Positions 42,827-51,249 of a stretch of 64,000 nucleotides of DNA are shown here, one piece after another. A program made the translations under genes and the position numbers. Positions within the stretch are counted from its first letter, which is position 1; the number at the start of each line of letters is the position of its first letter. The stretch covers positions 1,116,001 to 1,180,000 of the forward strand of contig CAUVYA020000002.1 of the NCBI GenBank assembly GCA_963556045.3. Reading direction: 5' to 3'. Origin of the DNA: UBA4781 sp963556045 (GTDB taxonomy: Bacteria; Chloroflexota; Anaerolineae; Anaerolineales; Anaerolineaceae). The notes under the pieces were generated by a model, which saw only the letters and a program-made list of their open reading frames with translations, did not search any database and was not told the DNA's origin.

Positions 42827-44284
42827 CTAATTTTGTGCAAGAACTTCCAGCATCACCTGTTTCACGATGCTCTCCAGTTCTTGCTGGGTGGGGGCTACAG
42901 ATTTAGCAGACCCAACCATGGCTGCATCAGGCGGCGGTGTGATCTCATACGCCAGCCGCTTGATATTGAACAGGTGATGGACGGTAATATTGTCACCAGT
43001 GACAGAACCGCCCTCCCCGCCTGCTCCTAAAGTTAGTGAGGGCATCACGCCCGTGGTCAAACCCACCGCACCCAGGGTGCTCATGGTATTGACCAGAATG
43101 CGGAAGACCGGTTTCTCAAGACCGAATGCCATGATCACATCCTGATCGGTGGCATGCAGTACCAGAGAATGACCCCTTCCGCCGAAATGGATCAATTCAA
43201 TACAGCGTTCGCAGCCTTTTTCCCAGCCCTCTTCCTCATACCACCCCAGCACGGTGGTCAGTTTTTCACGAGAAAGCGGTTCTTCGGCTCCAACGCGGTT
43301 CAACCGCACCACAATGATGCGCGCTTCTGCCGGGATATCAAAGCCACCCAGCTGCGCCAAAAATTGCGGGGACTTTCCCACCGTGGCGACATTCATGGTG
43401 CCATCCGGATTGAACAGCAGATGCCGCAAGATAGCGGCGGTCTTTTCATCCGCGAAATATGCTCCGTTGGCTTCCATTAATTGTGCCAGGTGGGCTGCGA
43501 TAGGTTTATCAGCCACCACAGCCTGCTCGGAAGCGCAGATGAGCGAATAATCAAATGATTTACTGGATACGATATAGCGAGCGGCTTTCTCCAGATCGGC
43601 ACTGCGGTCAACATACGCCGGTACGTTGCCGGGACCGACCCCAAAAGCCGGTTTACCGACCGAATGAGCGGCTTTCACCATCCCACCCCCACCGGTCGCC
43701 AGAATGACACGAATACGTTTGTGGGTCATCAATTCCTGTGTGCCCGCCAGAGAAATGGTCCGCATACAGTTGACCAACCCTGCCGGAGCGCCCGCATTTT
43801 CAGCCGCCTGCTGCAATGTGCGTGCAGCTTCGAAACTGCAGTTCACCGCAGATGGATGGGGAGCCAGAACAATCGCATCCCTGGCTTTTACCGCCGAGAT
43901 GGCTTTTGCCATCACGGTAGAGGTCGGGTTGGTGCTGGGGGTTAACGCCGCCACCACTCCCATCGGCCAGGCGATCTCGTACACCCTTTTTTCAGCGTCA
44001 TGATTGATAACACCCACCGTCTTGACATCGCGAATACTTTCCCACAGGATGCGAGACGCTAGCTCATTTTTGAGCTTTTTATGCGCAGCAATACCAAAGC
44101 CGGTTTCTTCATTTGCCATGCGACCCAGACGATCAGCCGCCTGATAGCCGGCTTCCGCCATGGCTTCACATACACGATCAACCTGCTCCTGGCTGGCTTT
44201 GCCCCATATCAACTGGGCTTCATACGCACGGGCTGCCAGATCGCGCGCTTCCTGGATGGAAAGTAAATCTTTGTCAACCTGCAT
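42827..44284 (-). CDS. CoA-acylating aldehyde dehydrogenase (PduP/EutE type) of the microcompartment
   Basis: 485 residues. The catalytic cysteine is C250 (SLICASEQ); TPSTNPTSTV and ATGGGGMVKAAHS also match PduP/EutE. It converts acetaldehyde plus CoA and NAD+ to acetyl-CoA. The last 20 residues (LESIVKQVMLEVLAQ) form an amphipathic helix after a Ser/Val/Ala/Pro linker, typical of an encapsulation peptide. It sits between BMC-P and BMC-H genes. Its aldehyde would come from the DeoC aldolase of the same operon. Confidence 0.9.
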   Translation of the reverse strand: MQVDKDLLSIQEARDLAARAYEAQLIWGKASQEQVDRVCEAMAEAGYQAADRLGRMANEETGFGIAAHKKLKNELASRILWESIRDVKTVGVINHDAEKRVYEIAWPMGVVAALTPSTNPTSTVMAKAISAVKARDAIVLAPHPSAVNCSFEAARTLQQAAENAGAPAGLVNCMRTISLAGTQELMTHKRIRVILATGGGGMVKAAHSVGKPAFGVGPGNVPAYVDRSADLEKAARYIVSSKSFDYSLICASEQAVVADKPIAAHLAQLMEANGAYFADEKTAAILRHLLFNPDGTMNVATVGKSPQFLAQLGGFDIPAEARIIVVRLNRVGAEEPLSREKLTTVLGWYEEEGWEKGCERCIELIHFGGRGHSLVLHATDQDVIMAFGLEKPVFRILVNTMSTLGAVGLTTGVMPSLTLGAGGEGGSVTGDNITVHHLFNIKRLAYEITPPPDAAMVGSAKSVAPTQQELESIVKQVMLEVLAQN

Positions 44285-44301
44285 CTTCTAGATCCTTCCT
44301 G

Positions 44302-44589
44302 TTATTTTCGGAAGACGACTTTTCCTTCAACTTCCAAGGTATCAATAACAGCCATCACCACTGCATCCACAGGGCGGTTCTTGGTGATCTCGGTCTGGCG
44401 CGCGCTGGAACCATGCGCCGTTAATACCAGGTCACCCACGCCGGCATCCACACTGTCGATCGCCACATAGGGCTTTCCGATCGGTGCGCCGGTTTCATCG
44501 GTTTGACGGCAGAGCAGTAATTTCTGTCCTGTCAAACTTTCATCTTTCATGGTCGAGACTGTTGTGCCAATAACCCGGGCAATCAGCAT
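44302..44589 (-). CDS. Microcompartment pentamer shell protein (BMC-P, EutN/CcmL)
   Basis: 95 residues, intact. MLIARVIGTTVSTMKDESL, GQKLLLCRQ, VDAGVGDLVLTAHGSSARQ and VVMAVIDTLEV are the standard beta-barrel segments. It caps shell vertices. It is the third BMC-P gene of the locus and the only one without a frameshift. Confidence 0.92.
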   Translation of the reverse strand: MLIARVIGTTVSTMKDESLTGQKLLLCRQTDETGAPIGKPYVAIDSVDAGVGDLVLTAHGSSARQTEITKNRPVDAVVMAVIDTLEVEGKVVFRK

Positions 44590-44607
44590 ATTTCACTCCT
44601 ATTTTGT

Positions 44608-45525
44608 TCAATAGTTCCTGGCGCCCGCCGCAGGAGCAGCAGGTTGTGAACCACCATCACCTTTGACGATCTTGATACCGGCACTGGCGCCAATACGAGT
44701 TGCACCAGCGCTGACCATCTTCTCGAAATCTTCACGGGTGCGCACGCCGCCGGCTGCCTTCACACCCAGCAATGGTCCAACCGTTCGCCGCATCAATGCC
44801 ACATCTTCCACCGTCGCACCGGCTTTGGAGAATCCCGTCGAAGTTTTTACATAATCCGCGCCGGCTTCTTTCACCAGCAAACAGGCGATCTTCTTTTCTT
44901 CATCGGTTAATAATGCGGTTTCGATAATGACCTTCACCAGCACGTCGTGCGAATGGGCTTCTTTGACCACTCCACGAATATCGCGGGCAACCAGCTCGTA
45001 ATTCTTATCTTTGAGCCCGCCTATATTGATGACCATATCCACTTCTTCCGCCCCTTCTTCAATGGTCTGGCGTGTTTCAAACACTTTCACTTCCGGTGTG
45101 GTTGCTCCCAGCGGAAAGCCGATCACCGTGCAAACCTTCACGCTGCTTCCGCGCAGCAGGCTCTTGCATAATTTCACCTGGGTGGGATTGACACACACCG
45201 AGGCGAAATTGTATTTACGCGCTTCAAAACACAGCTGGGATATCTCTTCGCGGGTTGCTTCCGCTTTAAGCAGGGTATGATCGATCTTGCCTGCCATTTC
45301 CAGATTATCAGGAATATTGCCCAGGGTAGTGGTAAGGCGCTCGGCGCCGGCGCTGATGATCTCGCCAAATTCATCAAAGCAGGTGGTCACCTGCAAACCA
45401 TCCACCATCTCAACCTTGCAGAATTGTCCCTTGGTGGCAATGTTGTCATCTTCGCGCATGACAGCCAGAATCTCTTTGGTGATGATCTCAGCCAGTGCCT
45501 GTACTTGTTCTTTATTCGCGTCCAT
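44608..45525 (-). CDS. deoC: Deoxyribose-phosphate aldolase with N-terminal targeting extension
   Basis: 305 residues; ordinary DeoC is about 220-260. The aldolase core starts near residue 78 (AGKIDHTLLKAEAT). Catalytic residues: D163 in EEVDMVIN and Schiff-base lysine K227 in DYVKTSTGFS, with a second lysine in GVKAAGGVRT. Residues 1-25 (NKEQVQALAEIITKEILAVM) form an amphipathic helix like a microcompartment encapsulation peptide, joined by a 50-residue linker region. It cleaves 2-deoxyribose-5-phosphate to acetaldehyde and glyceraldehyde-3-phosphate. The C terminus carries a Pro/Ala tail. Confidence 0.92.
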   Translation of the reverse strand: MDANKEQVQALAEIITKEILAVMREDDNIATKGQFCKVEMVDGLQVTTCFDEFGEIISAGAERLTTTLGNIPDNLEMAGKIDHTLLKAEATREEISQLCFEARKYNFASVCVNPTQVKLCKSLLRGSSVKVCTVIGFPLGATTPEVKVFETRQTIEEGAEEVDMVINIGGLKDKNYELVARDIRGVVKEAHSHDVLVKVIIETALLTDEEKKIACLLVKEAGADYVKTSTGFSKAGATVEDVALMRRTVGPLLGVKAAGGVRTREDFEKMVSAGATRIGASAGIKIVKGDGGSQPAAPAAGARNY

Positions 45526-45528
45526 TGC

Positions 45529-46083
45529 TTATCCTCTTTTCAAAAAGCGGCTTTCGACCTGCATGATCTTATCCACACGTTTTTGATGTCTTCCCCCGCC
45601 AAAATCAGTGGTCAGGAATGTTTTTACAATGAGTTTTGCCTGGTTCAGCCCGATCAAGCCAGCTCCCAGTGTCAGATAATTGGCATTATTATGTTCACGA
45701 CTGTTGGAAGCAGTGGCATAGTCATAACACAGCGCTGCCCGTACTCCCGGCACCTTGTTGGCAACCATGCAGCTGCCGATACCGGCGCCATCGATCATGA
45801 TACCGCGGCAGGCTTTGCCCGTGCTGACCAGTTCGGCTGCTTTCAATGCAAAATCGGGATAATCCACAGAATCTGTGTTGGAAGGACCGCAATCGATCAC
45901 CTGACATCCCATTTCCTGCAGGTATGGGATGAGGGCTTGTTTCATGCTGAATCCCCCATGATCCGCGCCGATAGCAACGATCTTTGCACAGTTCCCATCA
46001 GGGGCGGCTGTACTCTTTTCGCCGTATGTATCGAGTACGTTTTTGACGATTTCTTGAATCTCTGAATCTGATATATAATCCAT
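45529..46083 (-). CDS. rpiB: RpiB-family sugar-phosphate isomerase with encapsulation-type N terminus
   Basis: 184 residues from ATG 46083 (AAAGGATG upstream); an earlier in-frame start at 46104 lies inside promoter-side sequence. RpiB core: VAIGADHGGFSMK, DGAGIGSCMVANK, REHNNANYLTLG. At the position of the E. coli catalytic cysteine (in CGTGIG) this protein has D98. Residues 1-20 (DYISDSEIQEIVKNVLDTY) are an amphipathic helix followed by a linker, again like an encapsulation peptide. First gene of the shell operon. The exact sugar phosphate it acts on is uncertain because of the changed residue. Confidence 0.88.
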   Translation of the reverse strand: MDYISDSEIQEIVKNVLDTYGEKSTAAPDGNCAKIVAIGADHGGFSMKQALIPYLQEMGCQVIDCGPSNTDSVDYPDFALKAAELVSTGKACRGIMIDGAGIGSCMVANKVPGVRAALCYDYATASNSREHNNANYLTLGAGLIGLNQAKLIVKTFLTTDFGGGRHQKRVDKIMQVESRFLKRG

Positions 46084-46097
46084 CTTACATCCTTTAG

Positions 46098-46126
46098 TTG
46101 ACAAAAAGGATTTTCAACCGTATGAT
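46098..46126 (+). promoter_or_regulatory. Promoter of the GntR regulator gene
   Basis: TTGACA (46098-46103), 17-base spacer, TATGAT (46121-46126). The predicted start of transcription near 46133 excludes the longer GTG start at 46133 and supports ATG 46187. Confidence 0.78.
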
Positions 46127-46131
46127 ATAGA

Positions 46132-46147
46132 AGTGGTAAAGACCACT
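46132..46147. promoter_or_regulatory. Palindromic operator between gntR and the microcompartment operon
   Basis: AGTGGT-N4-ACCACT. It lies at the start of transcription of gntR and in the early leader of the divergent shell operon, so one bound GntR dimer could control both. Confidence 0.68.
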
Positions 46148-46165
46148 ATACATCCTAACGACTTA

Positions 46166-46193
46166 AGTATAACAGGAACGGACCAAATGTCAA
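46166..46193 (-). promoter_or_regulatory. Promoter of the microcompartment operon
   Basis: On the minus strand TTGACA (46188-46193), 16-base spacer, TATACT (46166-46171). The -35 box overlaps the start codon of the divergent gntR gene. The operator palindrome lies 19-34 bases downstream of the -10. Confidence 0.75.
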
Positions 46194-46933
46194 GAGCCAT
46201 CGACCCATCCAACATCATTCCCAAGTACTACCAGCTTGCCAATATCCTGCGGGAACAGATAGAGAATGGCACCTGGAAAGCCAATGAGACCATTCAATCC
46301 GAACGCCAATTAGAGCAGCAGTACAACCTCAGCCGCCCCACCATCCGCCAGGCGATCGATCTTCTGATCACGCAGGGCTATCTCTACCGCATCCACGGGC
46401 GCGGCACGTTCGTGTCACCCCCAAAGCTGCAGAAAGGCATCCTGGAGCTCACCAGTTTCAGTGAAGATATGCGCAATCGTGGGCTGGAACCCGGACAGAT
46501 CATGCTGGAATTTGGGTTCATTGATCCACCTCAAAAGATCAAACCCCGCCTGGAGATCTCCGATCCGAAGAAGAAGGTTTTGCGCATCAAACGCATTCGC
46601 ACCGGCAATGGAGAGCCGATCGGCATCCAGGATTCCTTCTTGAACCTTCCCGACGACAAGGAAATCACGCAGCACGAACTGGAAGAACGCGGTTCGATCT
46701 ATGCCATCCTGCAAGAAAAATTCGGCATCTACCCGGCAGAAGCTGATGAAACTCTGGAAGTGACGCTGGCATCAGAAGAGGAAGCGGAGCAGCTGGCTAT
46801 TCCGCTGGGCAGCCCTCTGCTTTTAAATGAACGTATTCTGTATTCGCAGAATCGTCAGGCTATTGAATTTGTCAGCATTCTGTATCGCGGGGATCGCTAT
46901 AAATACACCATGCGGCTTTCCCGCAAGGTATGA
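46187..46933 (+). CDS. GntR-family (HutC/UTRA) regulator of the microcompartment operon
   Basis: 248 residues from ATG 46187. N-terminal winged helix (QSERQLEQQYNLSRPTIRQ, HGRGTFV), then a UTRA effector domain (FSEDMRNRGLEPGQIMLE, RIRTGNGEPIGIQDSFL, YRGDRYKYTM). UTRA domains bind small ligands, often sugar phosphates, which fits a shell that processes them. Divergent from rpiB, with the operator in between, so it probably represses both and is released by the substrate. Confidence 0.88.
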   Translation: MSRAIDPSNIIPKYYQLANILREQIENGTWKANETIQSERQLEQQYNLSRPTIRQAIDLLITQGYLYRIHGRGTFVSPPKLQKGILELTSFSEDMRNRGLEPGQIMLEFGFIDPPQKIKPRLEISDPKKKVLRIKRIRTGNGEPIGIQDSFLNLPDDKEITQHELEERGSIYAILQEKFGIYPAEADETLEVTLASEEEAEQLAIPLGSPLLLNERILYSQNRQAIEFVSILYRGDRYKYTMRLSRKV

Positions 46934-46943
46934 GCAAACTGAT

Positions 46944-47516
46944 TTAAGGATAAATAGTATAATGGGTCAATACCCGCATATCGTTCAGCGGCCAGTACAC
47001 AGCCAGCGCTTTCCCGATCAGGTCTTCCTCTGGCACAAATCCCCACGACCGTGAATCGCTTGAACCCTGACGGTTATCCCCCATCACAAAATACATGCCC
47101 TCCGGAACGGTCCAACTGCCTTCTCCTTCAGTAGTATGGTCCGGCAGGTAGGGTTCATCCAGCTGGATGTCGTTGACATACACTTCTCCCTCTGCGATCC
47201 TGACCTCATCTCCCGGCAGACCAATGGCGCGTTTAATATAATCGTAGTCAGGGTCCTCGGGATAGTGAAAAGTAACCACATCCCCACGATCCACCTCACC
47301 CAGGCGATATGCCAGTTTGTTGACGAAAATCACCTCACCCTGTTTGACGGTGGGATCCATGCTGATATTGAATACCTCCACCCTGTCAATAACGGCATCA
47401 ATGGCAAAATAAAATGCCGCTGCCAGCAGGATAGTCTGGAGGATTTCCAGAAAGACATACGAGCCTTTTCTGCGATTCATGTTGGGAGGTTCTTTATCAG
47501 GTGTAAATTGCTGCAT
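46944..47516 (-). CDS. lepB: Signal peptidase I
   Basis: 190 residues. One N-terminal membrane helix (ILLAAAFYFAIDAVIDRV). The catalytic serine lies in FNISMDPTV and the lysine in YIKRAIGLPGDEV; the C-terminal box is FVMGDNRQGSSDSRSWG. It cleaves secretory signal peptides outside the membrane. Convergent with the gntR gene, 10 bases apart. Confidence 0.93.
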   Translation of the reverse strand: MQQFTPDKEPPNMNRRKGSYVFLEILQTILLAAAFYFAIDAVIDRVEVFNISMDPTVKQGEVIFVNKLAYRLGEVDRGDVVTFHYPEDPDYDYIKRAIGLPGDEVRIAEGEVYVNDIQLDEPYLPDHTTEGEGSWTVPEGMYFVMGDNRQGSSDSRSWGFVPEEDLIGKALAVYWPLNDMRVLTHYTIYP

Positions 47517-47547
47517 GGCTAAAGCTCCTGGGTATAGATACCCATCA

Positions 47548-48909
47548 CTACGATCGCCTTTTTAGCACGAAACGGATGGGAGTCCCGCTAAATGGGAAAA
47601 CCGCTCGCAGTTGATTTTCCAGAAAGCGCTGGTAGGTAAAGTGCATCAACTGCGGGTCATTGACATACAGCATGAAAGTCGGCGGATCTGAACGCACCTG
47701 TGTTCCATAATAAATACGAAGCTGCCTGCCTGTTTTTGAAGAGGGTGAATGCAAATCCTGTGATTTCATCAGAATGCGGTTCAATGCGCCCGTACCAACA
47801 CGCGCCATGCGTTCACCCTGCACCTGCAGTGCCAGTGGAAGGACCTTATCAACACGCTGCCCGGTCAATGCAGAAATGAACAATACCGGAACATAATCTA
47901 CAAAATTCAACGCTTGCCGGATCTGCCGGGTGTATGCTTCCATGGTAAAAGTATCTTTTTCCACCAGATCCCATTTATTCACGATCACGACCGTACTCTT
48001 CCACTGTTCAAGAATATAACCGGCGATATGTGTATCCTGTGCCGATAGATCCTCGATGGCATCGATCAATAGCAATGCCACATCGCAGCGCTCAATTGCC
48101 CGCATAGAGCGGATCACAGAATATTTTTCCACACCACGATCGATCTTGCCTTTGCGGCGGATGCCGGCAGTATCTATCAAAGTGATGGGAGTCCCTTCAT
48201 ATGTAATAGGGGAATCAATTGCATCCCGCGTAGTACCCGCGATGGGGCTCACGATCACCCGCTCTTCGCCAGCCAATTTGTTGAGCAGACTGGATTTTCC
48301 AACGTTGGGTTTCCCGACAATGGCGATCTTGACCGATAGGTCTTCCTCCTGGTCTTCTTCGAGCAGGAAAGAAGAAACCAGGCTGTCAAGCAAATCTCCG
48401 GTTCCTGTTCCATGTACTGCGGAGATAGGGAAAGGGTCACCTAACCCCAGGGCGTAGAATTCCATGGCGGCTGTACGCAGCATCTCGTTATCTGCCTTAT
48501 TCACCGCCAGATGGATGGGAGGAAACGGCACACCCTCGCGCTTCTTTTGATAACGGCGCAGCAGGTCTGCAACTTCCTGATCGGCTGATGTAATTCCGGC
48601 GGCTGCATCGGTAACAAAGATAACAGCATCCGCTTCTTCTACTGCCAGCAGCGCCTGCGCTCGAATCTGGGTAATATAATCCGCCGAACCTATGCTCAGC
48701 GGATCCTTTCCACCCTCGCTGGGGTCAATGCCGCCGGTGTCAATGATATGAAAGCGCACTCCATTCCAGATGGTCTCAGAGAATAAACGGTCGCGGGTGG
48801 TGCCCGGGGTATCATCCACAATGGCAAGCGGTTCGCCAGCCAGACGATTAAACAGAGTACTTTTCCCGACGTTGGGTCTTCCAACAATTGCAACAATTGG
48901 GGTTGTCAT
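47548..48909 (-). CDS. der: Ribosome-assembly GTPase Der (EngA)
   Basis: 453 residues with two GTPase domains in tandem: GRPNVGKSTLFNRL / DTPGTTRD / NKAD and GKPNVGKSSLLNKL / AGTTRDAIDS / NKWD. A C-terminal KH-like domain follows. Essential for 50S subunit maturation. It is followed downstream by lepB. Confidence 0.96.
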   Translation of the reverse strand: MTTPIVAIVGRPNVGKSTLFNRLAGEPLAIVDDTPGTTRDRLFSETIWNGVRFHIIDTGGIDPSEGGKDPLSIGSADYITQIRAQALLAVEEADAVIFVTDAAAGITSADQEVADLLRRYQKKREGVPFPPIHLAVNKADNEMLRTAAMEFYALGLGDPFPISAVHGTGTGDLLDSLVSSFLLEEDQEEDLSVKIAIVGKPNVGKSSLLNKLAGEERVIVSPIAGTTRDAIDSPITYEGTPITLIDTAGIRRKGKIDRGVEKYSVIRSMRAIERCDVALLLIDAIEDLSAQDTHIAGYILEQWKSTVVIVNKWDLVEKDTFTMEAYTRQIRQALNFVDYVPVLFISALTGQRVDKVLPLALQVQGERMARVGTGALNRILMKSQDLHSPSSKTGRQLRIYYGTQVRSDPPTFMLYVNDPQLMHFTYQRFLENQLRAVFPFSGTPIRFVLKRRS

Positions 48910-48914
48910 AGTAG

Positions 48915-50165
48915 TTAGTTTCCAGGGGTTGCGGTAGGAGGAATGCTGATGATCACTTCTATCGTTTCAGGTAAGATGGATTCAACCAGTAATTCCGGGA
49001 TATCCAGCTCCACGCGTGGTTTTAATTGGTATGTACCGGGCGCCAATTCCGATAGATCCAGAATGACACGAACATCACCCGCATTCAGATCATCCAGTGT
49101 GGGTAAAGGTCCTGATAAAATTACATCCACCGTCTCTGGCGAGATGGTCACCATGTACTCCGGATTCAACCCAACCAATTCAATGGTGCTGTTATTGATG
49201 GTGATGCTGCCCTGAATGGCTGAAACCGTGACAGCGATCTTGATGGTTGATTCACCCACCACGCTGACGCCCGCAGGTAGATTCAGCGGCAGTGATTCGG
49301 TAATATCTTTATCAGCTCCGGTAATATTCAGCGGCTGCGTTTCCACGTAACCGGGCAGATCATTCACGACGCCCGGGTCCGCCGAATATACTGTTACGGT
49401 AAGCGGTGAAACGGTGATATTGGTCAATCGGTAGCCGCTGGCAACCTGACCGGTGACGATCGCTTTGACGGTCACATTGCGATAACCACCCCGCTGCGTG
49501 ATGGGCATGCTCACATGCACCTGCGTGGGTTCTATCGTAACACCATCAACAATGACACCATTCACATCATAAGCTGCCAGGGTAATATCGCGATCGATAT
49601 CCTGATTTGCCTGGCTCACATCCAAAATCGCCCGCACCTCGGTCACTTTTTCCATACGTGATGCAGGTCCACTGACCGTGGCATGCGTTTCATTTATCTC
49701 CGGTTCACCTGCTTCATATCCCACCGCAGGCTGAGAGGGCTGGACCAATTGAATTTCATAATATTTTGAATATAAAGGCTCCAGTATCACTCCGATTTCA
49801 GAGGGTGCGATGGTTTCAACTTTCACAGGTCGGGCATCCACCTCTACTTGAACCTTCAATTCGTGGGGTCCTTCCTGCAAACCACTCAGATCGATATATG
49901 CATGCACCAGCTCAGGGCTGTCAATGAGTGTTTCCCACATAGAAATGGGGGCGCTGAGGCTGACCGTGACCTGCGAGGGGATTTCACTGGTGATCACCAG
50001 ATCTGCATCCTGCCCGATCAGTTCTATCGGAATTCCCTGCGGGAATGTCTGTTTATCGACCGGATCATTCGAATTTACCGCCATGATCCAAATGGTAATA
50101 GCCAGAAGAAGGGCGGTAAGAAATGTGGGTATGTTTTTTGAAATCCGTTTGAGAATGGATGTCAT
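48915..50165 (-). CDS. YbbR-repeat protein (CdaR-like regulator of diadenylate cyclase)
   Basis: 416 residues. One N-terminal membrane helix (FLTALLLAITIWIMAV) is followed by four YbbR beta-repeats, each ending with a PxxVxVxxP-like pattern (for example TIAPSEIGVILEP, TVSPLTVTVYSADP, TISPETVDVILSGP). The start overlaps cdaA by 4 bases. In Firmicutes the equivalent CdaR controls CdaA activity from outside the membrane. Confidence 0.85.
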   Translation of the reverse strand: MTSILKRISKNIPTFLTALLLAITIWIMAVNSNDPVDKQTFPQGIPIELIGQDADLVITSEIPSQVTVSLSAPISMWETLIDSPELVHAYIDLSGLQEGPHELKVQVEVDARPVKVETIAPSEIGVILEPLYSKYYEIQLVQPSQPAVGYEAGEPEINETHATVSGPASRMEKVTEVRAILDVSQANQDIDRDITLAAYDVNGVIVDGVTIEPTQVHVSMPITQRGGYRNVTVKAIVTGQVASGYRLTNITVSPLTVTVYSADPGVVNDLPGYVETQPLNITGADKDITESLPLNLPAGVSVVGESTIKIAVTVSAIQGSITINNSTIELVGLNPEYMVTISPETVDVILSGPLPTLDDLNAGDVRVILDLSELAPGTYQLKPRVELDIPELLVESILPETIEVIISIPPTATPGN

Positions 50166-51052
50166 TTCTTCCTCTCTTCCTCTTCCTCAACACCCAGCCA
50201 TAAGCGCAGCACGCTCAAGAAATCAGTGCGCTGGTTCAGGCGCTCGTCATCCAGGAAGAAAGGTTTTAAAGCACTTTCCAGATTCTCTGGTTTGATTTCT
50301 CTGATCATCTTCCCCAGATGCGAAATGGAAATATCGCCGGTCTCTTCGGAAACCACAACCGCTATCGCATCTGATCCTTCTGTGATACCCAGAGCAGCAC
50401 GATGGCGCAGCCCCATCTGGTGATCGGGGCTTTCATTGAGAACACCTACAGAGGATAGGGGCAGCACACAGGATGCCGCGCAGATCTCATCGTTGATCAC
50501 GATGATGGCACCATCATGCAAGGGGGTGTTTGGGAAAAATATTTGTAGAATGAGTTCGGCACTGATATAGGAATTCATCGGTACACCGGTATCAATGTAC
50601 TCCTGCAAAGTGTCAGATGCTTGAAAAACGATCAGCGCTCCATGTTTTAAAGAAGAAAGATGTTTCGCTGCCAGAGCAACGGCGCTGATACCCTGCTGCA
50701 CACGATCCTGCGGAAGATTCAGGCGGTGAAAGAAGATTTTTCCCTGTCCGGCTCTTCCGACTTTCTCCAGCGCACGCCGCAGTTCGGGTGCAAAAATGAT
50801 CGGGATCGAAAGCAGCATTACGGGCAAAATTGATTGCACTAAAAATGAAAAAGCAGGTAGATCAACCAGGGTGGTCATGAGCATGATCGCGACAAACACA
50901 AAGATCATGCCCCTGAACAGGGTGCGCGCCTGGGAATTTCTCAGCAATCTCAATACGAGATAGAAGATCAAGCTCACGATCGTCAGGTCGAGGATCGTCA
51001 GCCAGTTGAAACGCTGGAAAAGAAATATGATTTCCGAAATAATATCTTGCAT
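50162..51052 (-). CDS. cdaA: Membrane diadenylate cyclase (CdaA type)
   Basis: 296 residues. Three N-terminal helices (to about residue 90), then a DAC domain with the two catalytic motifs: DGA in TPLHDGAIIV and RHR in MGLRHRAALG. It makes c-di-AMP from two ATP. Coupled to the YbbR gene by a 4-base overlap, the usual cdaA-cdaR order; c-di-AMP typically controls potassium and cell-wall homeostasis. Confidence 0.92.
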   Translation of the reverse strand: MQDIISEIIFLFQRFNWLTILDLTIVSLIFYLVLRLLRNSQARTLFRGMIFVFVAIMLMTTLVDLPAFSFLVQSILPVMLLSIPIIFAPELRRALEKVGRAGQGKIFFHRLNLPQDRVQQGISAVALAAKHLSSLKHGALIVFQASDTLQEYIDTGVPMNSYISAELILQIFFPNTPLHDGAIIVINDEICAASCVLPLSSVGVLNESPDHQMGLRHRAALGITEGSDAIAVVVSEETGDISISHLGKMIREIKPENLESALKPFFLDDERLNQRTDFLSVLRLWLGVEEEEERKK

Positions 51053-51249
51053 CAGTTTAAGTTTACTTCAATCCCCCGGTTTAGGGGATAAGCCTCCATA
51101 TCCCGCCCGGCAGGATTTTCACCAGGTGGTCTCCTATTTTACCTTTGTTTCTGAAGCTGAATATAAGGAAAGGATAATTCGTAATATCCCCTTGTGAAAA
51201 AATATGATAGCCCATCGAAAGGAGTTCGTGTTTAAATGGAATGGAATAC

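Noticed and set aside
45277..46065. 262-codon open frame on the plus strand across deoC and rpiB
   Set aside because: It lies opposite two well-conserved enzymes with catalytic motifs and has no ribosome site.
39944..46083. Ethanolamine, propanediol or glycyl-radical microcompartment
   Set aside because: No EutBC, PduCDE, or glycyl-radical enzyme genes; the only carbon-splitting enzyme is DeoC.
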